Positions 22,227 to 29,994 of a stretch of 41,073 nucleotides of DNA are shown piece by piece. Position 1 is the stretch's first letter. Every line of letters starts with the position of its first letter. The position numbers were made by a program, and so were the translations under genes. The notes under the pieces were generated by a model. It was not told the DNA's origin. It saw only the letters and a list, made by a program, of their open reading frames with translations, and ran no database searches. Source of the stretch: an uncultured Prevotellaceae bacterium (GTDB lineage Bacteria > Bacteroidota > Bacteroidia > Bacteroidales > Bacteroidaceae); NCBI GenBank assembly GCA_902778255.1, contig CACYXD010000021.1, positions 1 through 41,073 on the forward strand. The letters are read 5' to 3'.

Positions 22227-24920
22227 ATGAAAAAGTTGCTTTCCTTGCCGCCAAACCTCGTCAGAAAGGATGAGAAGGGACGTACGGCGTTTCATCAGAT
22301 AACAGAATTGTCAGAGCAGGAATTCTTCTGTACATGTGATCCGGAAGGGCATCGCATCGGTAGCGGAGGCGGGTCTGCGTGGCTGCTCATGCAGGCTTTC
22401 CTTGAGGGTAAAAGCTCTTCAAACTTTGACGAGTGGCTTTCGAGCGAGAAGCGTATATTGCTCCATGCGGGCGGACAGAGTCGTCGTTTGCCATCGTATG
22501 CACCGTCGGGAAAAATTTTGACACCAGTGCCTGTGTTCCGTTGGGAGCGGGGGCAACGGTTGTCGCAAAACCTCCTGTCACTTCAACTCCCTCTTTATGA
22601 ACAGATGATGGCGAAAGCCCCCGAGGGATTGAATACGATGATAGTCAGCGGCGATGTGCTGATACGTACCAGCCAGCCTGTAGGTCCTGTGCCTCAGGCC
22701 GATGCGGTGGTCTATGGCTTATGGCTTGATGCCAGTGTAGCGAAGAATCACGGTGTCTTTGTGAGCGACCGCAAAACGCCTCATGTGCTGAAGCAGATGT
22801 TGCAAAAGCCCGGCGTCGAGGAACTGCAGCAGTTGCAAAAGGATCATTATTACCTCACGGATATCGGTGTGTGGATCTTGAGTGACAGGGCAGTACGCCT
22901 GTTGATGAAGCGCTGTGGTGACCCCTCAACCCTCAAGTATTACGACCTGTATTCTGATTTTGGTCGCTCATTAGGTACACATCCGTTGATAGATGATGCG
23001 GAGATAAAGTCGCTCTCTGTGGCCGTCGTGCCCTTGCCTGGTGGTGAGTTCTATCATTTCGGTACCTCGCGTGAGATGTTGTCATCGACGGTAAAACTGC
23101 AGAACGTGGTCAGTGACCAGCGACAGATTATGCATCACGATCGCAAGCCACATCCGTCAATCTTCGTGCAGAATGCGTTGATGGACATCTCGTTCACGGG
23201 TGAGAATCAGAATATATGGGTCGAGAATAGTCATATAGCTAAGGGGTGGACGTTGACCTCTGATAATATTGTTACTGGTGTGCCCCGTAACAACTGGCAG
23301 ATAAGGCTTGAACCAGGCCAATGTCTGGACATCGTACCCATGGGCGATGACCGTTATGCGGTACGCCCTTATCATATTGATGATAGGTTTGATGGGGCGG
23401 AACAGCAGCGAAAGCAGTTCCCCGTGCTCACGTATGACGAGATAGAACCATGGTTGAGTGAGAGGCTGCAGTCCAATTCCCAGTTACTGAGTGCCGAAGA
23501 TATTTCTTCAAAGGCCAACTTGATCCGTCTGTTTGCGCAACGTGCTGAATTCCGTAAAACCAATTGGTCGGCTATTGCGCATAACTGGCGACATAGTGTG
23601 TTCTACCAGTTGGACTTGGATGATGCGGCACGTGAGTTTGCAAGGTATGATATTCCCATGCCATCACCTATCGACGACGATGCACCATTGATGGTGCGTA
23701 TTCATGATGCGATGTTCCGTGGCGACAGTAATGCGGCTTTCGGACTCCTACGGCAGGGACTTACGGAGCGTGTCTTGGCAGAACCGCAACATCCCAGTCT
23801 GTCAGTCCAGAGAGATCAGATTGTATGGGGACGCAGTCCTGTACGTATTGATATTGCCGGCGGTTGGACCGATACACCGCCGTATTGCTTGTTGGAGGGT
23901 GGAAATGTCGTGAACCTGGCTATCGAGTTGAACGGACAACCACCGCTTCAGGTGTATGTGAAACCGTGTGCAGAACCTCGGATTATCCTGCGAAGTATTG
24001 ATCTTGGAGCTTCCGAGGTAGTTGAGACGTATGAGGACTTACAACAGTTTAATAAGGTGGGGTCGCCATTCTCTATCCCAAAGGCGGCATTGGCTCTGGC
24101 AGGCTTCCTGCCACAGTTCTCCGTCGAGCGTTATGCTTCGCTGAAGGCACAACTGGAGGCTTTTGGTAGTGGCATCGAACTGACGCTGTTGTCGGCAATC
24201 CCTGCTGGTAGCGGACTGGGTACCAGCAGCATCTTGGCTGCAACGGTCCTTGGTGCCGTCAGCGACTTCTGTAATTTGGCGTGGGATAAGAATACCATTG
24301 GTCAGCGCACCCTGGTATTGGAGCAACTGCTCACTACGGGTGGCGGCTGGCAAGACCAGTTTGGAGGTGTGTTGGGCGGTGTGAAACTGCTTCAGACTCA
24401 AAGCGGGTTCGATCAGGCACCATTGGCACGCTGGCTGCCCACCGATCTTTATGTGCAGCCGGAATACCGGCAGTGTCATCTGCTTTATTATACAGGTATC
24501 ACCCGTACGGCTAAGCAGATCCTGGCGGAGATCGTTCGGCGTATGTTCCTGAATAACGGTGAACAGCTAAGGCTATTGCGGCAGATGAAAGAACATACTA
24601 TGGAGATGTATGATGCTATCCAGCGTCAGGATTTCGTACAGATGGGCGGTTTGGTTCGTCGCACTTGGCTTCAGAACCAGTTGCTTGACAGCGGTACCAA
24701 TCCGGAAGCAGTGCGTCGTCAGACGGAACTGATTGATGACCTCTGTCTGGGTTATAAACTGCCAGGGGCCGGTGGCGGTGGCTATCTGTATATGGTGGCA
24801 AAAGACCCTGAGGCTTCGGCTCGCATCCGAAAGATTCTGACCGAGAACAGGTTGAATGATAATGCCCGTTTCGTTGATATGTCGTTGTCGGCCAATGGAT
24901 TACAGATAAGTCGTAGTTGA
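22227..24920 (+). CDS. fkp: Bifunctional fucokinase / fucose-1-phosphate guanylyltransferase
   Basis: 897 residues from the ATG at 22227. The N-terminal half is a nucleotidyltransferase: LHAGGQSRRLPSYAPSGK near residue 75-95 matches the GGxSxRxP...GK loop. The C-terminal half is a GHMP kinase: WGRSPVRIDIAGGWTDTPPY, then PAGSGLGTSSILAAT near 657-671, and LPGAGGGGYLYM near the end. Fkp turns L-fucose into fucose-1-phosphate and then GDP-fucose for capsule and glycoprotein fucosylation. Length is a little below that of the Bacteroides fragilis protein. It is followed by the GSCFA gene after 1 bp. Confidence 0.95.
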   Translation: MKKLLSLPPNLVRKDEKGRTAFHQITELSEQEFFCTCDPEGHRIGSGGGSAWLLMQAFLEGKSSSNFDEWLSSEKRILLHAGGQSRRLPSYAPSGKILTPVPVFRWERGQRLSQNLLSLQLPLYEQMMAKAPEGLNTMIVSGDVLIRTSQPVGPVPQADAVVYGLWLDASVAKNHGVFVSDRKTPHVLKQMLQKPGVEELQQLQKDHYYLTDIGVWILSDRAVRLLMKRCGDPSTLKYYDLYSDFGRSLGTHPLIDDAEIKSLSVAVVPLPGGEFYHFGTSREMLSSTVKLQNVVSDQRQIMHHDRKPHPSIFVQNALMDISFTGENQNIWVENSHIAKGWTLTSDNIVTGVPRNNWQIRLEPGQCLDIVPMGDDRYAVRPYHIDDRFDGAEQQRKQFPVLTYDEIEPWLSERLQSNSQLLSAEDISSKANLIRLFAQRAEFRKTNWSAIAHNWRHSVFYQLDLDDAAREFARYDIPMPSPIDDDAPLMVRIHDAMFRGDSNAAFGLLRQGLTERVLAEPQHPSLSVQRDQIVWGRSPVRIDIAGGWTDTPPYCLLEGGNVVNLAIELNGQPPLQVYVKPCAEPRIILRSIDLGASEVVETYEDLQQFNKVGSPFSIPKAALALAGFLPQFSVERYASLKAQLEAFGSGIELTLLSAIPAGSGLGTSSILAATVLGAVSDFCNLAWDKNTIGQRTLVLEQLLTTGGGWQDQFGGVLGGVKLLQTQSGFDQAPLARWLPTDLYVQPEYRQCHLLYYTGITRTAKQILAEIVRRMFLNNGEQLRLLRQMKEHTMEMYDAIQRQDFVQMGGLVRRTWLQNQLLDSGTNPEAVRRQTELIDDLCLGYKLPGAGGGGYLYMVAKDPEASARIRKILTENRLNDNARFVDMSLSANGLQISRS

Positions 24921-24921
24921 T

Positions 24922-25716
24922 ATGGAGTTTCGTACGGTTGTTAAGGTTGATAGGCCCGCCTTTCAGATTGAACCGCTGGAGCAGATCCTTTTCGTAGGTT
25001 CTTGCTTTGCCGATAATATCGGAAAGCGATTCGCTGAAGAGCATTTTCCCGTTATGGTGAATCCCTATGGCGTGATGTATAATCCCGCCTCCATATTGCA
25101 TACTATCCAACGGTGTGAAGAAGTACCGCGTGTTGTATTCCTGACCTTGGGCACTAATCATGTCTATCGACTGAAGGAAACAGGTGAGATAGTGGATAAT
25201 TGTCAGAAGCGTCCGCAGAATCTTTTTCAAGAGGAAGAACTCACCATCGCTCAGTGTGTTGATTACTTGTCGCAGGCTGCAGAAGAATTATATCGCCGTA
25301 ATCCTGATGTTCATATCGTGTTGACAGTCAGTCCTATCCGCTATGCTAAATATGGCTATCATGGCAGTCAGTTGTCAAAAGCCACGTTATTGCTGGCTGC
25401 AAATCAACTGGCATGCGAAAAGCCTTTCGTCTCTTATTTCCCTGCTTACGAAATTGTGCTCGACGAGTTGCGTGACTACCGCTTCTATCAGCCCGATATG
25501 CTGCATCCGTCAGATCAAGCGGTGGAATACATCTGGCAGCAGTTTGTTGAGGCTTACTTTAGCGAGCGTGCTAAGCAGTTCCTGCAAGAGTGGAAACCCA
25601 TCAAGGAGGCCTTAGCCCATCGTCCTTTTAACCCCGAAAGCGATACCTATCGCCAGTTTATAGAAAAAGCGCACCAACAAGAGAAAGACTTGTTGGCACG
25701 CTTCTCAGAAACATAG
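24922..25716 (+). CDS. GSCFA domain protein
   Basis: 264 residues. The family-defining GSCFADNIG motif is at residues 26-34, where Gly-Ser-Cys is laid out like the nucleophile block of SGNH-type esterases; later HPSDQAVEYIW could hold the catalytic His. No signal peptide. The start codon follows the fkp stop by 1 bp, so the two are translated from one mRNA; a role in fucose or surface-glycan metabolism is inferred from this. Confidence 0.88.
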   Translation: MEFRTVVKVDRPAFQIEPLEQILFVGSCFADNIGKRFAEEHFPVMVNPYGVMYNPASILHTIQRCEEVPRVVFLTLGTNHVYRLKETGEIVDNCQKRPQNLFQEEELTIAQCVDYLSQAAEELYRRNPDVHIVLTVSPIRYAKYGYHGSQLSKATLLLAANQLACEKPFVSYFPAYEIVLDELRDYRFYQPDMLHPSDQAVEYIWQQFVEAYFSERAKQFLQEWKPIKEALAHRPFNPESDTYRQFIEKAHQQEKDLLARFSET

Positions 25717-25827
25717 TGCAGACTTCTATTTTTTTTCTTTGTAGTTGTTTTTTCTATAAGACTTAACGTTGAAAAATATTAATTGGTTGATTTTCAGTTA
25801 TTTAGTCTTAAAATTAGGCGTCTAACA

Positions 25828-25992
25828 CTTAACATAAGACTTAACATAGAGTTAACATAGACTTAACATTGTATCTCGCTGATTTAGGTTGTCAGTTTTT
25901 GCCTTACTGCTGATTTAAGTTGACAAATTAACATTTTATGTTAACTCTATGTTAACTCTATGTTAAGTCTATGTTAACTCTTATGTTAACTC
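25828..25992. repeat. Inverted pair of 11-bp GTTAA repeat arrays
   Basis: Right arm: four 11-bp units TATGTTAA(C/G)TC at 25937-25980 plus a fifth with one extra base (25981-25992). Left arm: about four units in the opposite orientation (25828-25870, GACTTAACATA/GAGTTAACATA). The 66-bp centre holds two copies of GCTGATTTA(G/A)GTTG. More single copies lie at about 25758 and 26049. The arms could form a long hairpin, or the 11-bp spacing could present one binding site per helical turn. No gene lies in 25717-26346. Confidence 0.8.
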
Positions 25993-26135
25993 TTGAAACA
26001 TGGAAAGTGAATGCAAATCGTTTATAATCAGATACTTACTACTTTTTAATGTTAAGTCTTGATAAAAAAACGATAAATCTTCAAAAATTTCTGCTCTTTA
26101 GAAAATAAAATTGCGACATGACGAAACAAAAACAA

Positions 26136-26222
26136 TTCCCACGCTGGGACTGGTTTGTTCCCACCGTGGGACTACTTTATTCCCAGTATGGGACTAAGAT
26201 GGTCCCAGCGTGGGAATGAATG
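26136..26222. repeat. Four 22-bp repeats, each with a TCCCA...TGGGA palindrome
   Basis: Exact 22-bp periodicity at 26136, 26158, 26180 and 26202. Each unit carries (T)TCCCA-N3-TGGGA followed by about 10 variable bases. The palindrome centres vary (CGC, CCG, GTA, GCG) while the arms are constant, which suggests selection on the arms. They sit just upstream of the fic promoter. Confidence 0.85.
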
Positions 26223-26238
26223 TCAGTTCTCCAGCATA

Positions 26239-26309
26239 CCTTTTCCATAGAAAGATAAAAGTTTTTGAGGAAAAGCGTTTTAAATTGGAAAAGAATTTGT
26301 AACTTTGCA
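26239..26309 (+). promoter_or_regulatory. fic promoter, first copy of a 71-bp duplicated promoter
   Basis: 71 bp identical at 69 positions to 27618-27688. It contains an AT-rich upstream part and the -7 box TAACTTTG at 26300-26307. The -33 is weak. Confidence 0.75.
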
Positions 26310-26346
26310 AATGCATAGTGGCTGCTATAATGCAGTAAAAAATGAT

Positions 26347-27522
26347 ATGAAGGAAGGCTATTTGAATTTCGACGAATATATACGCCAAGGGGAACCCGAT
26401 AAAAAGGAACGCGCTGAAGCGTGGAGTGTGGCTATTGGCCTACAGGCTGTTGATGGGCTGAAAACCTCAGAATATCTTCAACAGACAGCTCGCCGAAATA
26501 TCGAAGGTGAAATCACTATTGACGAAGCACGTGAACTGGTCAAGACCTATTACCAGTCAAAATCTATACGTGAGCCAGATGATGACGATAAGCAGGAGGC
26601 TGACCTAGTATCTGGAAATATTACCAAGATTCTTTCAACCGACACTTTAGATTTCAGTACAAAAGGATATATTTCTTTGCATCGTAGAATCTTTGATGGA
26701 GTCTTCAAACATGCAGGACGTATACGCGATTATGACATCACCAAGAAGGAATGGGTGTTGGAGTATGACACTGTCCACTACCTGAACTGGGAAGATTTGC
26801 GCAGGGCTATTGACTACGACATTGAGCAGGAACGAAACTTCAGTTATAAAGGCCTATCGTCTGACGAGCTTATTGCTCATGTAACTCGCTTCGTTTCTGG
26901 AATATGGCAGATTCATGCTTTTGGTGAAGGGAACACTCGAACAACTGCAGTTTTCGCTATACAGTATCTGCGATCTTTAGGGTTTAGCGTGGACAATAAA
27001 CTATTTGCAGAGAATTCATGGTATTTTCGCAATGCATTGGTGAGGGCGAATTATAAGAGTGCAGTAAAAGGCATCGACTATAGCCCAATATTTTTGGAAC
27101 GCTTCTTCCGTAACCTATTATTTGGCGAGCAATGGGATCTGCGTAATCGCTACTTACACATACATCCTACTATCGAATGGAATGTACAGCCGAATCTAGC
27201 ACCCCCCGCCGCTCGACCTCAAGTCGCTTGCAACCCAAGGGACGCAAGAAGCACCCCCACAAGTACCCCCACAAGTACCCCCGCAAGTACGGAAATTATT
27301 AGTGAACTTGTACGGTTAATTGGTCATGGAGAGTTAAGTGTTAAACAGATGATAGATTACAGAGGACTAAAGGATCGTAAGAATTTTATGGATTACCATC
27401 TCATTCCTGCTATAAAAGAAGGACTTGTAGAAATGAAGTACCCTGATTCACCTCGTCATCCTCGCCAAAAATATCTGTTAACGTCAAAAGGTTTGGCATT
27501 ATATGTGGAATTGAAGAAATAG
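26347..27522 (+). CDS. Fic family protein with fused VbhA-like antitoxin segment
   Basis: 391 residues from the ATG at 26347. The N-terminal part (SVAIGLQAVDGLKTSEYLQQTARRNIEGEITIDEARELV) resembles the VbhA-type inhibitory domain, although the usual inhibitory Glu is not obvious. The Fic core motif is HAFGEGNTRTTAVF, so the catalytic His, the Gly-Asn loop and one Arg are present while the last Arg of HxFx(D/E)GNxRxxR is Thr-Ala-Val. Fic enzymes transfer AMP to target proteins. A Pro/Thr linker from 12-bp repeats joins a C-terminal winged-helix-like domain. ATG 26311, 3 nt after the promoter box, is an alternative start. Confidence 0.88.
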   Translation: MKEGYLNFDEYIRQGEPDKKERAEAWSVAIGLQAVDGLKTSEYLQQTARRNIEGEITIDEARELVKTYYQSKSIREPDDDDKQEADLVSGNITKILSTDTLDFSTKGYISLHRRIFDGVFKHAGRIRDYDITKKEWVLEYDTVHYLNWEDLRRAIDYDIEQERNFSYKGLSSDELIAHVTRFVSGIWQIHAFGEGNTRTTAVFAIQYLRSLGFSVDNKLFAENSWYFRNALVRANYKSAVKGIDYSPIFLERFFRNLLFGEQWDLRNRYLHIHPTIEWNVQPNLAPPAARPQVACNPRDARSTPTSTPTSTPASTEIISELVRLIGHGELSVKQMIDYRGLKDRKNFMDYHLIPAIKEGLVEMKYPDSPRHPRQKYLLTSKGLALYVELKK

Positions 27523-27555
27523 GATAGGGAGCTTTGCTCTTATTCTCTTCATTAT

Positions 27556-27590
27556 AAGAACCAGTGCCTTGATTTAGGGTGCTGGTTCTT
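27556..27590 (+). terminator. Hairpin after fic
   Basis: AAGAACCAG (27556-27564) pairs with CTGGTTCTT (27582-27590). No T-run follows, only GCGTATATAT, so termination may be incomplete. Confidence 0.45.
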
Positions 27591-27617
27591 GCGTATATAT
27601 AAAATCCCTTGACTATC

Positions 27618-27688
27618 CCTTTTCCATAGAAAGATAAAAGTTTTTGAGGAAAAGCGTTTTAAATTGGAAAAGATTTTGTATCTTTGCA
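27618..27688 (+). promoter_or_regulatory. Promoter of the mod-res unit, second copy of the 71-bp duplication
   Basis: 69 of 71 bases match the fic promoter; the -7 box is TATCTTTG (27679-27686). Transcription would start about 285 nt before mod. Confidence 0.75.
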
Positions 27689-27691
27689 TTC

Positions 27692-27979
27692 AAGTATCGC
27701 CGATGTGCCGTAAACGGTGTAAGCTAAGGCTTAATTCCCTGAGTGCAGGGTGGCGTATGATTTTGGTGGGTAAAACATTAGCGTTGGCTATTATTCAAAA
27801 CGTTCAGAAACTTGCAGGTGGAAAGAACTCGAAAAGTAATAATGGTGACGCTCGCAGATATGTGGGCGTTTCTTTGTTTCTTTTCGTAGGTTTCCTGCAA
27901 GTACCTTGAACGTTGGACGGGGATTCGTCCACTTCTTGTGTCTATACACGAGCAAGGTGCTTGCAGGGATATTTTGTTT
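27692..27979 (+). ncRNA. Long structured leader of the mod gene
   Basis: This stretch holds small hairpins CCGT-aa-ACGG (27709-27718), AAGC-taa-GGCTT and CCCTG-agtg-CAGGG. A long arm ACTTGCAGG (27810-27818) then pairs with CCTGCAAGT about 80 nt later, with inner CGAAAAG/CTTTTCG and ACGCTC/GGGCGT stems. GGACG/CGTCC follows. A possible 81-codon frame here has no credible start or composition. It could be a regulatory leader of the methyltransferase gene or a separate RNA. Confidence 0.45.
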
Positions 27980-29992
27980 ATGGCTCGACGCATTAGTAAT
28001 AAATCTAAAACTAATGCTATAATGGCTAAATCGTTAATTGAAGAATTGCCTCGCATTGTGAGCGAAGGTAGGCGTGAGGCTGCCCAGATATTGGAGCGCC
28101 TAAGTAGTGGTACACAGATTGGTCTCCAGACCAATGAGTTGGTATTGCCAAGTAAGGATGTAAGCGGACTGTTCAAGGGCAGTACGCCTCAGATACCTAA
28201 TGCCTTTAATATGGCAGGAGGAAATGATGGTTGGATGAATCGTTTGATATATGGTGACAATCTTTTAGCAATGCAAGCTCTTCTTGCTGGCGATGCTCAG
28301 ACTGGCTTGCCATCGCTTCGAGGAAAGGTTGATCTTATTTATATTGATCCACCATATGATTCGAAGGCTGATTATCGTACTAAGATTTCTTTGCCAGGTA
28401 CTGACATTCAACAAAAGCCTACAGTTATTGAGCAATTTGCTTATGCAGATACATGGGAAGAAGGAACTATTTCTTATTTGAAGATGTTATATCCAAGACT
28501 ACTTCTTATGCGTGAACTACTTTCAGACAAGGGTTCAATATATGTTCATGTAGATTGGCATGCTGGAGATTATGTGAAAATATTACTTGATGACATTTTT
28601 GGAAAAGGCAATTTGAAAAATGAAATAATATGGGCATATCGTATTCAAGGAGTAGGTAAAAAAATGTGGGCTCGAAAACATGATAATATTTTTTTCTATT
28701 CGAAAACAGATAATTATACATTTTATCCCGAGAAGGAAGATGTTATTTATGAAAAACCCTTTATAGATACAGTAAAAATAGAGCCAGACTTATCATTACT
28801 CACAGAAAAACAGAAAGGTGAAATCATCAATTCGATAAGAAATAATATTCCTCTTAAAGATAAATTCAAATCGTTGTTGTTTAATAAATATTATTCGAAT
28901 GTATATGTAAGAGATGTCTGGGATTGTGACTCTACCAAACCTATAATAAGTGGTTCGTCTGAATATTTAGATTACAAGACACAAAAACCAGAAGGTCTTC
29001 TCGAACGCATTATTAATGCCTCATCCAACGAAGGAGATATAGTTTGTGACTTTTTTGGAGGTAGTGGAACTACAGCTGCAGTTGCAGAACGATTGGGTAG
29101 GCGATGGATAACCACAGATATAGGAAAACCTGCATCACTAATAATGCGCAAACGCTTTATTGACCAAGAGGTAAAGCCTTTCCTGTACCAGAGTATTGGC
29201 GACTATCAAAAGGAGGCATTTAAAAACAATAAACGCTATAAGCATGTGGGTGATTTAAGCCAAGTGGTGTTGGGCCTGTATGGTGCTCTACCTTTTACTC
29301 CTGAGCAGACAAATGACAGAAACTTTGGCTATATAAAAGGTACACGAACATTGGTGATGGTGGATTCTCCTAATCGTCTGACAACAGCTGCAACCATTCG
29401 CAAAGCAGTCGAAGCCAAGGCTTCGCTCTTGGGTGGTGATTGGGAAAAGGTTATTGTATTAGGTTGGAACTTTGCGTTTGATATTTCGCAAGCTATTCAG
29501 AAATATGAGAACTCTAAGGTTGAAGTTCTTGTGATTCCGCCTGACCTCTTGGATAAGTTGGCCAAGAAAGGCTATAAGAAACTAATAGATGATAAGTCAG
29601 TACGTTTCTCGTCTCTGCAATACTTGGTTGCAAAACCATTAGTGGTGACAGCTGCTGGCGTAAACGACGAGATAGATGTAGAGTTGGAAAACTATGTATT
29701 GTTATCGCCTGATAATATTCCTCTTGATGACAAGGATAAAGAGAAACTGCAACAAGTATTGGAACAGGATCCATTGTCGTTGATAGAATATTGGAGCATT
29801 GATCCTGATTATGACGGAGAAACATTCCGTTCTACTTGGCAGGACTATAGAGAGAATGTTGAGAATGATAGCGACCCGCTTCACTGCGTATATAGTACCC
29901 GTTTGAAGGTCCCTCATAAGGAGAATCGACAGGTATGTATCAAGGCTGTAGATGTGTTTGGTTTTGAGAGTCAGGTAATAATGAAAGTATAG
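27980..29992 (+). CDS. mod: Type III restriction-modification methyltransferase (Mod)
   Basis: 670 residues from the ATG at 27980; the ATG at 28022 ([13 protein letters not shown]) is an equally good start by family similarity. DPPY appears in [15 protein letters not shown] before the SAM-binding [17 protein letters not shown], the beta-class order of type III Mod. The recognition domain lies between them (about 205-345). It methylates adenine in the target site and is required with Res for cleavage. The target-recognition region is markedly AT-rich compared with flanking genes, suggesting exchange. Res begins 2 bp after its stop. Confidence 0.92.
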   Translation: MARRISNKSKTNAIMAKSLIEELPRIVSEGRREAAQILERLSSGTQIGLQTNELVLPSKDVSGLFKGSTPQIPNAFNMAGGNDGWMNRLIYGDNLLAMQALLAGDAQTGLPSLRGKVDLIYIDPPYDSKADYRTKISLPGTDIQQKPTVIEQFAYADTWEEGTISYLKMLYPRLLLMRELLSDKGSIYVHVDWHAGDYVKILLDDIFGKGNLKNEIIWAYRIQGVGKKMWARKHDNIFFYSKTDNYTFYPEKEDVIYEKPFIDTVKIEPDLSLLTEKQKGEIINSIRNNIPLKDKFKSLLFNKYYSNVYVRDVWDCDSTKPIISGSSEYLDYKTQKPEGLLERIINASSNEGDIVCDFFGGSGTTAAVAERLGRRWITTDIGKPASLIMRKRFIDQEVKPFLYQSIGDYQKEAFKNNKRYKHVGDLSQVVLGLYGALPFTPEQTNDRNFGYIKGTRTLVMVDSPNRLTTAATIRKAVEAKASLLGGDWEKVIVLGWNFAFDISQAIQKYENSKVEVLVIPPDLLDKLAKKGYKKLIDDKSVRFSSLQYLVAKPLVVTAAGVNDEIDVELENYVLLSPDNIPLDDKDKEKLQQVLEQDPLSLIEYWSIDPDYDGETFRSTWQDYRENVENDSDPLHCVYSTRLKVPHKENRQVCIKAVDVFGFESQVIMKV

Positions 29993-29994
29993 CT

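Noticed and set aside
25828-26222. CRISPR array
   Set aside because: Units are 11 or 22 bp with no spacer of CRISPR length, and there are no cas genes nearby.
27664-27909. 81-residue ORF after the duplicated promoter
   Set aside because: It begins inside the promoter and runs through the paired arms of the leader; no protein-like pattern.
27692-27979. Retron-type msr-msd RNA
   Set aside because: No reverse transcriptase gene is present; the downstream gene is a methyltransferase.
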